Below are positions 16,863 to 24,971 of a DNA stretch of 34,644 nucleotides, piece by piece. Position 1 is the stretch's first letter. The number at the start of each line of letters is the position of its first letter. This stretch comes from Clostridia bacterium (lineage in GTDB: Bacteria > Bacillota > Clostridia > Peptostreptococcales > Caminicellaceae), in assembly GCA_022361035.1 (NCBI GenBank), contig JAKSBP010000191.1, positions 1 through 34,644 on the forward strand, written 5' to 3'. The notes under the pieces are model-generated. The model was not told where the DNA came from. It saw nothing but the letters and a program-made list of their open reading frames with translations, and searched no databases. The position numbers and the translations under genes were made by a program.

Positions 16863-16917
16863 ATTATACATTAGGCGTAATAGTAGTATTGACAAATAGG
16901 CGTAATAAGCCTATTAT
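16863..16917. promoter_or_regulatory. Divergent promoters with paired operator-like repeats
   Basis: On the plus strand a consensus promoter is clear: TTGACA 16889-16894, 17-base spacer, TATTAT 16912-16917. On the minus strand TATAAT (16863-16868 read in reverse) can serve the XRE gene. TAGGCGTAATA occurs twice, at 16872-16882 and 16897-16907, 25 bases apart; the second lies inside the plus promoter spacer and forms a TAGGC/GCCTA dyad (16897-16901 with 16909-16913). These are good candidates for XRE operator sites. Confidence 0.75.
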
Positions 16918-16933
16918 ATTCTTAGGAGGTGAT

Positions 16934-17239
16934 TTGAAGGTGGGAAAAACAACGACAACATATGAAAGTCTAGCAAAAGATTTTATATTTGAGTTGCTAG
17001 AATATAACTTTCAACAAGCAAAAGAATGTGACCCGGATATAAAAAAGTTGGAAAAAAGAATTGTGGAATTAAGCTGTAAAGTACATAAGATAATATCAAA
17101 TCTAGAAAAAGAAGATAAAAAACTCATAACAAAATATCTAGATGAAAAACAAGTTTTAGCAATGGAAGGCTACTATATAAGTTATATACATGGATTCGGG
17201 GATTGTATAAGATTGCTAAAGAAAGTTAAAATAGTGTAA
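16934..17239 (+). CDS. Small helical protein of the DUF6809-like kind
   Basis: The protein (101 residues from TTG 16934; GTG 16940 is also possible) is helical and highly charged (DIKKLEKRIVELSCKVHKII, KEDKKLITKYLDEKQVLAMEG). It ends in YISYIHGFGDCIRLLKKV, close to the C-terminal pattern of small proteins such as DUF6809 found near XRE repressors on Firmicute elements. AGGAGGTGA at 16924-16932 fixes the start. An apparent upstream extension in the same frame is promoter and ribosome-site DNA. Function unknown. With the XRE gene it forms a self-contained cassette with its own promoter and terminator. Confidence 0.65.
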   Translation: MKVGKTTTTYESLAKDFIFELLEYNFQQAKECDPDIKKLEKRIVELSCKVHKIISNLEKEDKKLITKYLDEKQVLAMEGYYISYIHGFGDCIRLLKKVKIV

Positions 17240-17247
17240 ATTGAACA

Positions 17248-17282
17248 CCTATTGATTAATAGTTTAGTCAATAGGCTTTTTT
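17248..17282 (+). terminator. Strong terminator ending the XRE/DUF cassette
   Basis: An 8-bp perfect stem (CCTATTGA 17248-17255 with TCAATAGG 17268-17275) is followed by six T residues (17277-17282). It closes the 16934 transcript and would also block read-through from virD4 into the downstream transfer genes unless another promoter or antitermination exists. Confidence 0.8.
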
Positions 17283-17308
17283 ATGCTAAAAATAAAGGAG
17301 GCGATTCA

Positions 17309-18142
17309 TTGGAAGTTCTTTTGGTTCTCCTTATAGTAGCAATATTAAATGGGTGTCTAACATATGTAAACTCAATATTAGAGGGGTTGGTTTCTATGGC
17401 TTTATATGCAGAAACCTACATGGATACACTTCTAGGAACAAATGGTTTTACACAGGTCTTTGAAATATTTCTTAGCTTTGGAATATCTTTAATAGTCTTA
17501 AAATTTCTGAAAAAGGGGTTTGATATTTATATACTGTGGACAGACGGAGATGCTGAAATTGACCCTTTAAAACTTTTAACAGGATTTTTTAAAGCCCTTG
17601 CCATCGCAGTATCATTTCCTACGTTATATGGTTGGATGGCTACAATTATAGAAGATATGACAAATAGAATATTAATTGCTATAGGACTGGGTCACAATAC
17701 AGATTTTACATCAACTATATCGGGTATATCTTCAGCAGGTCTATTCACAGCCATAGTATCTCTAATATTTTTCATATGTTTCTTTCTTTTATATTTCCAG
17801 TTTCTAATGCGTGGCTTGGAGATATTAATACTTAGAATAGGCTTACCCCTTGCTTGTAGTGGTTTAGTAGATTCAGATGGAGGGGTATTCAGAACTTACA
17901 TACAAAAATTTTTTCAATCAACCCTAGCGGTACTCATTCAAATCGTCCTTGCAAAACTTGGTGTAGCCCTAATGCTCAACCTTCATGTATTTTGGGGCAT
18001 AGCTGCTTTGATGTTAGCCATCAAGACACCAAGGTTCCTACAAGAATTTATTATAGTATCGGGTGGCTCAGGTAACCCGATGAGTGCTGCCTATTCAGGG
18101 ATAAGATTAGTGCAGATTGCAAAGGGAGCCTTTAAAAAGTAG
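17309..18142 (+). CDS. VirB6/TrbL-like polytopic membrane protein
   Basis: This 277-residue protein has about six hydrophobic segments (among them VLLVLLIVAILNGCL, FEIFLSFGISLIVLKFL, LFTAIVSLIFFICFFLLYF and IQIVLAKLGVALML) and a C-terminal Gly/Ser-rich end. The block LEILILRIGLPLACSGLVDSDGG is typical of the TrbL/VirB6-type channel proteins of Gram-positive conjugative elements. It likely forms the inner-membrane channel base. TTG 17309 follows AAAGGAGG by about 9 bases; earlier in-frame codons lie across the terminator. Confidence 0.8.
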   Translation: MEVLLVLLIVAILNGCLTYVNSILEGLVSMALYAETYMDTLLGTNGFTQVFEIFLSFGISLIVLKFLKKGFDIYILWTDGDAEIDPLKLLTGFFKALAIAVSFPTLYGWMATIIEDMTNRILIAIGLGHNTDFTSTISGISSAGLFTAIVSLIFFICFFLLYFQFLMRGLEILILRIGLPLACSGLVDSDGGVFRTYIQKFFQSTLAVLIQIVLAKLGVALMLNLHVFWGIAALMLAIKTPRFLQEFIIVSGGSGNPMSAAYSGIRLVQIAKGAFKK

Positions 18143-18154
18143 CGGGAGGTATCG

Positions 18155-18364
18155 ATGGATTTAATAAAAGAAATGGCAGACGCTTTTATCATACTGATTA
18201 GGGTGGGGGCAGCCTTTAGGGTTGCATTTTGCCTTATTAAAATGGGTGGAAATGAACAGGAGACAGAGGTGTATAAGAAAAAGGGAAGGAATATAGTGGT
18301 GTTTTATATTATTGCTGAAAGTGTATGGCAGATAAAGGATATTGTGCTTGGGTATTATGGTTAA
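18155..18364 (+). CDS. Small membrane protein of the transfer cluster
   Basis: This 69-residue protein starts at ATG 18155 after GGGAGG. It has two hydrophobic segments (ADAFIILIRVGAAFRVAFCLI and NIVVFYIIAESVWQIKDIVLGYY) flanking a charged loop (NEQETEVYKKKGR). The two-helix hairpin resembles small VirB2/VirB3-sized components. No named family is recognised. Its position between VirB6-like and VirB3-like genes suggests a channel subunit. Confidence 0.65.
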   Translation: MDLIKEMADAFIILIRVGAAFRVAFCLIKMGGNEQETEVYKKKGRNIVVFYIIAESVWQIKDIVLGYYG

Positions 18365-18414
18365 AAGGAAGTAATTGAGGTCATTAAAATATAATTTAAA
18401 AAGGAGGGATTGGA

Positions 18415-18732
18415 TTGAAACAAAATGAATCCCTATACATTCCTTTAGGTCTTAAAACGAGAACAGAGCTATTTGAAGGTTTTGGAAAAGAAGAACTCAT
18501 TAAATCGGTTATCGTAACCCTTGTTGCAGGGGGAATAGACACAATCATATATATGCTAACCAAGAACGTTAGCTTTGCGGTAGTGTTTATTCTATGCTCC
18601 ATTTCGGCATCAGTGATGATGTTTACAAAAGACATTACAAATATTTCAGCCTATGACCAAATCAAATTTATGATTAGATTCGCTAAAAGTCAGAAGGTAT
18701 ATAGGTATAGATATTTAAAAGAATTGGAATAG
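18415..18732 (+). CDS. VirB3/PrgI-like membrane protein
   Basis: This 105-residue protein opens with YIPLGLKTRTELFEGFGKEEL, followed by two closely spaced hydrophobic segments (SVIVTLVAGGIDTIIYML and SFAVVFILCSISASVMMF) and a basic tail (RFAKSQKVYRYRYLKE). This is the layout of PrgI/VirB3 proteins, which couple VirB4 to the membrane channel. TTG 18415 has AAGGAGGG seven bases upstream. Sequence similarity to VirB3 is visible only at the level of layout. Confidence 0.7.
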   Translation: MKQNESLYIPLGLKTRTELFEGFGKEELIKSVIVTLVAGGIDTIIYMLTKNVSFAVVFILCSISASVMMFTKDITNISAYDQIKFMIRFAKSQKVYRYRYLKELE

Positions 18733-18748
18733 GAAGGGAGTAAGTGAT

Positions 18749-19018
18749 GTGAGTAACAGTATAATGACAAAATACAAAATATCAGGGCAGCTTAAGACTA
18801 CAATATCCGGGAAACTAATATACACCTTGCTAGGTGAATTAGCGGATGAAAATGGCGAAATACAGATATCAAACAGATCAATAAGTAATACCCTTAAAAT
18901 AAGCAAAGGTACAGTTAGTAAAAATCTTCACAGGCTTGAGAGAAATGGATACTTGTTTGTAAGAGCTATGTATAGAGAAGATGGTGGAAGGATTGCAAAT
19001 AAGTACATTTTAAGGTAG
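18749..19018 (+). CDS. Winged-helix DNA-binding protein
   Basis: This 89-residue protein is a single winged-helix domain: LIYTLLGELADENGEIQISNRS, ISNTLKISKGTVSKNLHRLE (recognition helix), RNGYLFVRAMYREDGGR (wing). It resembles HTH_36/MarR-like regulators of replication and transfer genes. GTG 18749 has GGGAG eight bases upstream. It lies inside the run of membrane-machine genes, immediately before the prepilin peptidase gene, so it may regulate this cluster. Confidence 0.75.
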   Translation: MSNSIMTKYKISGQLKTTISGKLIYTLLGELADENGEIQISNRSISNTLKISKGTVSKNLHRLERNGYLFVRAMYREDGGRIANKYILR

Positions 19019-19027
19019 GTGTATAAG

Positions 19028-19579
19028 ATGGAGTATTATATAATTTACGCTGTACTAAGTGGAATACTTGTAGATGTTCTGCTTGTCAGATATCTGAACT
19101 TAAACAAGTATCCATATACAGTAATATTAAGCATTATAGCAATGCTTACTTTAACCAAGACCTTTGATGATTTAATGATAATTAAAGGTTTTTTATTTGC
19201 AGAGATATTAATCTTTACAGCATATGTGGACTTAAAAACTAAAACAATCCCAGACATAGTACATATTCTAATAATTGCAGTAAGCTTAATCAATCCACAT
19301 CTATATCAATTAGCAGGATTATTAATAGTTCCGGTACCATTTTTAATACCGGCATTGTTAAAAGGTAATAGCATTGGTGGGGGAGATATAAAAATGATGG
19401 GTGGAATAGGATTTTTTTTGGGTGTTAAGAAGGGATTCCTAGCAAGTATAATCGGACTAATCTTTGCAATAGCTGTGAATGAAGTGTATTACAAACTAAA
19501 ACAAAAAGATAGAAGTATATCTTTCCCGTTAGCACCTTATCTTGGGTTAGGGGGTTTTTTATCCTTTTTATTGCAGTAA
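19028..19579 (+). CDS. tadV: A24 prepilin peptidase, TadV/CpaA type
   Basis: This 183-residue polytopic aspartyl protease would cut prepilin leaders. Both catalytic Asp motifs are present: TAYVDLKTKTIPD (Asp68) and GGGDIKMMGG (Asp120, the GxGD motif). The N-terminal methylase domain of PilD is missing, as in TadV/CpaA and FlaK-like peptidases. ATG 19028 is eight bases from AGG at 19017-19019; GTG 19019 is possible but overlaps the ribosome site. Substrates are probably the proteins at 16347, 24567 and 24968. Confidence 0.9.
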   Translation: MEYYIIYAVLSGILVDVLLVRYLNLNKYPYTVILSIIAMLTLTKTFDDLMIIKGFLFAEILIFTAYVDLKTKTIPDIVHILIIAVSLINPHLYQLAGLLIVPVPFLIPALLKGNSIGGGDIKMMGGIGFFLGVKKGFLASIIGLIFAIAVNEVYYKLKQKDRSISFPLAPYLGLGGFLSFLLQ

Positions 19580-19635
19580 AAACATAGAGCAATGAATAGA
19601 CAGGACTAGGTAAAACATTATAAAAATAAGCTTTC

Positions 19636-19656
19636 AGCCAATATTAAAGGCTTTTT
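19636..19656 (+). terminator. Possible weak attenuator hairpin before cpaB
   Basis: A 4-bp stem (AGCC 19636-19639 with GGCT 19649-19652) precedes TTTTT in the 104-bp gap between the peptidase and cpaB genes. It is short, so partial termination at most. Confidence 0.3.
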
Positions 19657-19683
19657 AAATATTCAAAAAGGAGGCGTTTAACC

Positions 19684-20445
19684 ATGCATTTTTTAAAAAA
19701 TAAAACCATATTAGGGCTAATATGTATATTTCTATCCCTAGTCATATGCTTTGGCATAACACCGCTTTTTAATGAAGCAGTAGGAGCAAAGACAGAAATC
19801 GTAAGGGTGTCCAAGGACATAAAGATAGGAGAAGTCATAACGAATAGTAAAGTGCAGATCGTAACTATAGGGGGATACAACTTACCTTCCAATGTACTAA
19901 AAGACAAATCCAACATAGTAGGCAAATATGCCACCGCAGACTTATCAAAGGGAGATTATATTTTAAATACTAAAGTATCCGACCATCCTATTACAAAGAA
20001 TGAATATCTCTATGATTTTTATGGTAGTAAAAGAGCTATATCAATTTCTATAAAAAGCTTTGCAGCAGGACTATCGGGAAAATTAGAAAAGGGTGATATT
20101 GTATCCATCATTGCATCTGACTACGGAGAGTTTAGAGAAACAATCATATTCCCGGAGCTTCAATATGTAGAAGTATTAGCAGTAACAACAAGTAAAGGGA
20201 CAGATAGAATATACGGAGGAACAAGTGATACAGAAGAACAAGAACTACCATCAACTATAACCCTTGTAGTTAATGAAAGACAGTCCAAACTACTAGCAGA
20301 GCTAGAACAAAAGAGTAAAATTCATATAGCCATTGTGTATAGAGGGAAAAGGGAAAATGCAGAAAAATTTTTATTAGAGCAAGAACAACTAATGTTAAAG
20401 CTAGAAGGCAATGCAGGTACAGAATTAGATGAATCACCAGAATAA
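19684..20445 (+). CDS. cpaB: CpaB/RcpC-like SAF-domain pilus assembly protein
   Basis: This 253-residue protein has an N-terminal membrane anchor (ILGLICIFLSLVICFGI), then an SAF domain (VRVSKDIKIGEVITNSKVQI, NIVGKYATADLSKGDYIL) and an RcpC/CpaB-like domain (ISISIKSFAAGLSGKLEKGDIVSII). In Tad systems of diderms CpaB/RcpC links the inner machine to the secretin. Here no secretin is seen, as expected for a monoderm, so it probably acts at the outer membrane face toward the wall. ATG 19684 follows AAGGAGGCG. Confidence 0.85.
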   Translation: MHFLKNKTILGLICIFLSLVICFGITPLFNEAVGAKTEIVRVSKDIKIGEVITNSKVQIVTIGGYNLPSNVLKDKSNIVGKYATADLSKGDYILNTKVSDHPITKNEYLYDFYGSKRAISISIKSFAAGLSGKLEKGDIVSIIASDYGEFRETIIFPELQYVEVLAVTTSKGTDRIYGGTSDTEEQELPSTITLVVNERQSKLLAELEQKSKIHIAIVYRGKRENAEKFLLEQEQLMLKLEGNAGTELDESPE

Positions 20446-20465
20446 GGGAAGGAGAGAGATATACA

Positions 20466-21335
20466 GTGAATAATCAGATCATTGCAATATGGGGCAATAC
20501 CCATAGTGGAAAGACAACCACCACAATGAAACTGGCAAAGGAGCTATCAGAAAAAAAGAAAAACATCATAGTAGTCATGTGCGATTTAAGCTCACCAACC
20601 CTAATGACAGTGATTCCCTATGATACGGGAGATAAAAGTCTAGGTAACATATTATCAGCCCCTCAAATAACGCAGGAAAGCATATTGGCAGAGTGCATAA
20701 CATTAAAGAAGAATGATTATCTGACCTTTATAGCGTATAAGCAGGGGGATAATTTATTTTCCTATGCTGAGTACGATAGAGAGAAAGCAGTTGACTTTTT
20801 TATATTATTAAGACACTTAGCGGATTATATAATAGTAGATTGTACTGGCAACATGGAAAATGATATTTTATCAGCTACGGCATTGGAAATGGCAGATATA
20901 GTATTTAGACATATTACCTGTGACTTAAAAAGTCTATCCTTTTATGAATCCCATCTACCATTAATCAAAGACAGAAGATTTAAAGCAGATGGCCATATCA
21001 AAATCCTATCCAATATCAAAGATTACGAAGCCAAATCAGCAGTTATCCAGAGATTTCACGGCGTAAAATATCAGCTTCCCCATAGCCAAGAACTAGAAGA
21101 ACAATCCCTATCGGGGAGCCTGTTAGAGTCGTTGACCTCTAAAAAAGGTAAACAGTATAGCAATATAATTTCCCAGATAACAGAAACCCTCATATCTACA
21201 GATTCAGAAACAGCAGCCTTAAAAAGCCAAAAGGAATGTTCATTCAAATTAGAAAGTCTGCTAGATAGCATTAAATCATCAATTGATAAATTAAAGGATA
21301 AAATTTTCAAGAGCTTCAGCAAAGATAAAAGATAA
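20466..21335 (+). CDS. CpaE/TadZ-type ATPase with intact Walker A
   Basis: This 289-residue MinD/ParA-superfamily ATPase has GNTHSGKTTTT at residues 10-20, VVMCDLSSPT (Walker A'-like) and YIIVDCTGN (Walker B). It lacks a DNA-binding region and sits directly between cpaB and tadA, as cpaE/tadZ does in Tad loci, so it probably localises the pilus machine. The C-terminal 60 residues are helical and Lys/Ser-rich. GTG 20466 has AAGGAGAG upstream. A second, degenerate relative lies at 32326. Confidence 0.85.
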   Translation: MNNQIIAIWGNTHSGKTTTTMKLAKELSEKKKNIIVVMCDLSSPTLMTVIPYDTGDKSLGNILSAPQITQESILAECITLKKNDYLTFIAYKQGDNLFSYAEYDREKAVDFFILLRHLADYIIVDCTGNMENDILSATALEMADIVFRHITCDLKSLSFYESHLPLIKDRRFKADGHIKILSNIKDYEAKSAVIQRFHGVKYQLPHSQELEEQSLSGSLLESLTSKKGKQYSNIISQITETLISTDSETAALKSQKECSFKLESLLDSIKSSIDKLKDKIFKSFSKDKR

Positions 21336-21347
21336 AGGAGGCACTTA

Positions 21348-22694
21348 ATGAGCAGAAAGGCAGTTTTTTTTCAGAGGAAAGACACAAGCAGTTTTACGGA
21401 AGTACTAAGGGCTGTACAAGAATATATCTCAAATAAATATGCGGTATTGATTGCGGACCATCCAAAGGAGCAGAAAAAACAGATTAAAGCCTATATAGCC
21501 AAATTCATAAGAGACTATGCTTATGTCATAGAAGGAATGACAGTAGAAGAACTTATTGATAAACTCTACTTTGAAATGGCAGAATTTTCATTTCTGACGA
21601 AATACCTGTTTGCCAATGATATAGAAGAAATAAACATCAATTCCTACAAAGATATCAAAATAACCTACTCAGACGGCAGAATAGTTCCTACAGAAGAAAA
21701 ATTCAATTCGCCAAGTCATGGCGTAGACGTAATAAGAAGGCTATTACACCAGTCGGGTATGATACTGGATAATTCCCAACCCATAGTCCGGGGTCATCTA
21801 TCGAATAAAATCAGAATAACGGTCTTTGGAAATGGGGTAATAGATTCAGATAAAGGAATAGCAGCATCCATTCGTATCGTAAATCCTAGAGAACTAAAAA
21901 AAGAAGATTTTATAAAACATGGTACAGCCACAGAGGAAATGCTGGACTTTCTCAGTGTTTGTCTAAGGTACGGTGTAAGTAGCTGTATTACAGGGGCTAC
22001 AAGTAGTGGTAAAACAACATTAATGAGTTGGATACTATCAACAGTTCCCAAGGATAAAAGAATCATCACAATTGAAAATGGAACCCGTGAGTTTAATTTA
22101 GTACAGGAAGATGAGAAAGGTAATGTTATTAATAACGTACTTCATACGGTAACTCGCTATTCGGAAGATGAAAAGCAGAACATAGACCAAGAAAAGTTAT
22201 TAGAATTTGCACTAACAGCTAACCCCGACATTATAAGCGTAGCCGAGATGAAGTCAGCAGAAGCTTTTGCAGCTCAAGAAGCTGCGAGAACAGGTCATGC
22301 CTTAACCACAACAACCCATGCCAATTCCTGTGAAGCCACCTACTCCAGAATGGTAACACTATGCAAGATGCGTTATGACATAAACGACAACACTCTATAT
22401 CAGCTAGTAACAGAAGCCTTTCCAATCGTTGCCTTTGCAAAAAAATTAGAAGATAATACAAGAAAAATAATGGAGATAACAGAATGTGTAATCCACCCCA
22501 AGGGAAAAAGAGAAGTCCGTACCTTATACCGTTACAAAATCAAAGAAAATAAAATAGCTGATAATAAATTTGTAATAGCAGGGGATTTTGAAAAGGTCAA
22601 CAATATTTCAGAAAGCCTACAAAAAAGACTACTGGAAAATGGTATGCCCCAAAATATGCTACGGCAGTTTCTGAAAGAAGGTGATAAGGTGTGA
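21348..22694 (+). CDS. tadA: TadA/CpaF secretion ATPase
   Basis: This 448-residue hexameric ATPase would power pilin polymerisation. Walker A is GATSSGKTT at about residue 216; the Walker B/His-box region is NPDIISVAEMKSAEAFAAQEA followed by TGHALTTTTHANS at about residues 292-325, with Ala where many TadA proteins have the Gly of LGE. The N-terminal domain (EEININSYKDIKITYSDG, then ILDNSQPIVRGHLSNKIRI) is typical of TadA/VirB11-like proteins. As the only VirB11-like ATPase here, it could serve both the pilus and the conjugative channel. Its stop overlaps tadB by 4 bp. Confidence 0.93.
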   Translation: MSRKAVFFQRKDTSSFTEVLRAVQEYISNKYAVLIADHPKEQKKQIKAYIAKFIRDYAYVIEGMTVEELIDKLYFEMAEFSFLTKYLFANDIEEININSYKDIKITYSDGRIVPTEEKFNSPSHGVDVIRRLLHQSGMILDNSQPIVRGHLSNKIRITVFGNGVIDSDKGIAASIRIVNPRELKKEDFIKHGTATEEMLDFLSVCLRYGVSSCITGATSSGKTTLMSWILSTVPKDKRIITIENGTREFNLVQEDEKGNVINNVLHTVTRYSEDEKQNIDQEKLLEFALTANPDIISVAEMKSAEAFAAQEAARTGHALTTTTHANSCEATYSRMVTLCKMRYDINDNTLYQLVTEAFPIVAFAKKLEDNTRKIMEITECVIHPKGKREVRTLYRYKIKENKIADNKFVIAGDFEKVNNISESLQKRLLENGMPQNMLRQFLKEGDKV

Positions 22695-23620
22695 CAACAC
22701 TAATTGCAATAGCTTTTTTAGGTTTTGTATCGGGCAGCCTTATATTGCTTGATTTATCTCCGTTGGAACTGGCAGAAAGCATATCAAAACCCTTTAGAAA
22801 TACAAAAGAAACCATAAAACAAAAGGTATATTCAGTTCAAAATAAAAAGAAACAAAAAGGTTTAAGGAAGCTAATTGCTGAAACCAAAGGTATACTTGAA
22901 ATGACAGGGAAAAAAGATAAATTTGCAATCCTTTGTATCCTATCTTTTACCCTATTAATACTTGGAGCTTTATTATCCATATCCATGTCAAATTTATTGA
23001 TGATACCGGTATTAGCTGTAGGCTTTTCACTCCTGCCCTTTTGGTATGTGAAATTTACAGCAGTATTTTATAAAAAACAGTTAAACAGTGAGTTAGAAAC
23101 AGCCCTTTCAGTTATAACCAACTCCTATCTAAGAAGTGAAAGCATCTTAACAGCAGTAGAAGAAAATATAGATTATATAAATCCACCCGTAAGAGATGTG
23201 TTTAAGGGCTTTTTATCACAAACCAAACTGATTAATTCCAATGTAAACCTAGCATTAGAGAGTCTAAAACCTAAGATAGATAATGATGTATTTAGAGAAT
23301 GGGTAGATGGACTAATTGCATGTAGAGATGATAAAAACCTAAAGCATACCCTTTCACCGATTGTATCAAAGCTCTCGGACATGAGGGTAGTAGGGGCAGA
23401 ACTGGAGTATCTCATGTATAAGCCAATAAAAGAATTTATAACCCTTCTATTGTTACTCTTAGGAAACATACCTCTTATGTATTTCCTCAATCGAAATTGG
23501 TATAGAACGTTAGTTTTTACACCCTTTGGCAAGGTCGTTTTGACCATATGCATGATGGTGGTATTTATTTCCCTTGGGGCTGCAATCAAACTTAGTAAAC
23601 CAGTGGAATATAGAAAGTAG
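22691..23620 (+). CDS. tadB: TadB-like type II secretion F-domain membrane protein
   Basis: This 309-residue protein has an N-terminal helix (LIAIAFLGFVSGSLILL), two central helices (FAILCILSFTLLILGALL and LLMIPVLAVGFSLLPFWYV), a cytoplasmic T2SSF domain with LNSELETALSVITNSYLRS, and a C-terminal helix pair (FITLLLLLLGNIPLMYFL; VVLTICMMVVFISLGAAI). TadB forms the inner-membrane platform with TadC. Its GTG overlaps the tadA stop, indicating coupled translation. Confidence 0.88.
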   Translation: MTTLIAIAFLGFVSGSLILLDLSPLELAESISKPFRNTKETIKQKVYSVQNKKKQKGLRKLIAETKGILEMTGKKDKFAILCILSFTLLILGALLSISMSNLLMIPVLAVGFSLLPFWYVKFTAVFYKKQLNSELETALSVITNSYLRSESILTAVEENIDYINPPVRDVFKGFLSQTKLINSNVNLALESLKPKIDNDVFREWVDGLIACRDDKNLKHTLSPIVSKLSDMRVVGAELEYLMYKPIKEFITLLLLLLGNIPLMYFLNRNWYRTLVFTPFGKVVLTICMMVVFISLGAAIKLSKPVEYRK

Positions 23621-23674
23621 CCATAAAAACAGTGATGAGGATATCCATTAGGTAATATGGAGGAGGTGAATACG

Positions 23675-24547
23675 TTGATAGTAATTCTTATTACTTTCGT
23701 CTGCTTATTTTCCCTTGGGATATATTTAATATTATCGGTACAACTAAAACTAGCTACCCGAAAGACAGTAAGAGCCATACTAACAGTAAATAAACGAGAT
23801 AAAAGAAAGGCAAAGAATTTAGAGCTATTCATCCTAGGAATAGCAGACAAAATATCTAAGGTAATAAAGATAAGTATATATAAAAAGAGAAAACTAATGT
23901 CAACATTAAAATCAGCAGAAATGCACTTAACACCAGAAGCATATATAGCTAAAGCAATTGTAAAAGCAGGCTTTATACTCTTTGGTATAATCCCTGCTTT
24001 ATTTATTTTCCCTATTCTGGCACCTGTAATACTATTTACAGCAATAGCTATGTATTTTAAAGAAATAAATAGTGCGGATGAAGCCTTAAAAGAAAAAAGA
24101 CGGGATATAGAATATGAATTACCTCGCTTTGTATCGACTCTAACTCAAGAATTACAGGCAAGTAGAGATGTACTATCTATCTTAGAAACTTATAAAAACA
24201 ATGCTAGTGGAATATTTAAAAGAGAGTTAGAAATTACAGTAGCAGATATGAAAACAGGTAATTCGGAATTGGCGTTAACAAGGTTTGAGACTAGAATAGG
24301 AAGTTCGGTACTTTCTGAAATAGTCAGAGGACTTATAGGAGTACTAAGAGGAGATAATGGGGTAGTCTATTTTCAAATGCTAAACCATGATTTAAAAGTA
24401 TTAGAGCTTCAAAGACTTAAAACAATAGCAGTAAAACAACCGGGTAAGCTTAGAAAATATTCCTTTATGATGCTTGGTTGTTTTATACTCATGTATCTAG
24501 TGGTAATGGCAGTGGAGATATATAAATCATTAGGAGCAATGTTTTAA
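23675..24547 (+). CDS. tadC: TadC-like type II secretion F-domain membrane protein
   Basis: This 290-residue protein has an N-terminal helix (VILITFVCLFSLGIYLIL), a middle membrane pair (AGFILFGIIPALFIFPILAPV), a T2SSF cytoplasmic part (YELPRFVSTLTQELQASRDVLS) and a C-terminal helix (YSFMMLGCFILMYLVVMAVE). It is the second platform protein. TTG 23675 lies about seven bases after GGAGGAGGTGA; ATG 23657 overlaps that site and is unlikely to be the start. Confidence 0.86.
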   Translation: MIVILITFVCLFSLGIYLILSVQLKLATRKTVRAILTVNKRDKRKAKNLELFILGIADKISKVIKISIYKKRKLMSTLKSAEMHLTPEAYIAKAIVKAGFILFGIIPALFIFPILAPVILFTAIAMYFKEINSADEALKEKRRDIEYELPRFVSTLTQELQASRDVLSILETYKNNASGIFKRELEITVADMKTGNSELALTRFETRIGSSVLSEIVRGLIGVLRGDNGVVYFQMLNHDLKVLELQRLKTIAVKQPGKLRKYSFMMLGCFILMYLVVMAVEIYKSLGAMF

Positions 24548-24566
24548 AAGAATGGGAGATGGTATT

Positions 24567-24971
24567 TTGATAGTATTATTAAAATCTAAAAGTGGTGAAG
24601 GCTATATAGATGTAATCATAGTGGTACTTTCATCAATGCTAGTTGTAGCCCTAGCAGTACAAGTATTTCCCGTATTTATAGCTAAAAGTCAGTTGAATAC
24701 CTTTGCAGATGAGATAATAAGGCAAGCAGAGATATCGGGACGGATAGGGAGTGATGTAAGGAACAAAATAGAAGATATGAAAGAGCAGACCGGCTTAAAC
24801 CCTTCAATTTCTTGGTCAGCAAGCTATGTTTCAGGAAGCAAAATACAGCTTAACGGAGAAATAAATGTAATATTAAATCAAAATTTAGACATAGGATTTT
24901 TTAGCTTTGGTTCATTTCCTATAGAACTTACCTCAAAGGCTAAGGGTAGATCGGAGGTATACTGGAAGTGA
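24567..24971 (+). CDS. TadE-like pseudopilin with the shared prepilin cut site
   Basis: This 134-residue protein has the leader MIVLLKSKSG, then EGYIDVIIVVLSSMLVVALA, matching the candidate major pilin at 16347 (cut after Gly, Asp at +5). A single helix is followed by a 90-residue soluble domain (TFADEIIRQAEISGRIGSDVR to LTSKAKGRSEVYW), the TadE layout. TTG 24567 is set by GGGAGATGG just upstream; ATG 24552 precedes that site. It overlaps the next gene by 4 bp. Confidence 0.78.
   Translation: MIVLLKSKSGEGYIDVIIVVLSSMLVVALAVQVFPVFIAKSQLNTFADEIIRQAEISGRIGSDVRNKIEDMKEQTGLNPSISWSASYVSGSKIQLNGEINVILNQNLDIGFFSFGSFPIELTSKAKGRSEVYWK

Noticed and set aside
16889..16942. P-loop-like GDLKVGKTTTT at the start of the frame covering 16934-17239
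   Set aside because: The apparent motif comes from translating the promoter and ribosome site. AGGAGGTGA at 16924-16932 places the start at 16934 or 16940, and the rest of the protein is small, helical and not an ATPase.
23173..23850. 225-codon minus-strand open frame
   Set aside because: It lies opposite tadB and tadC, which have clear family features and ribosome sites. The reverse frame has no recognisable domain.
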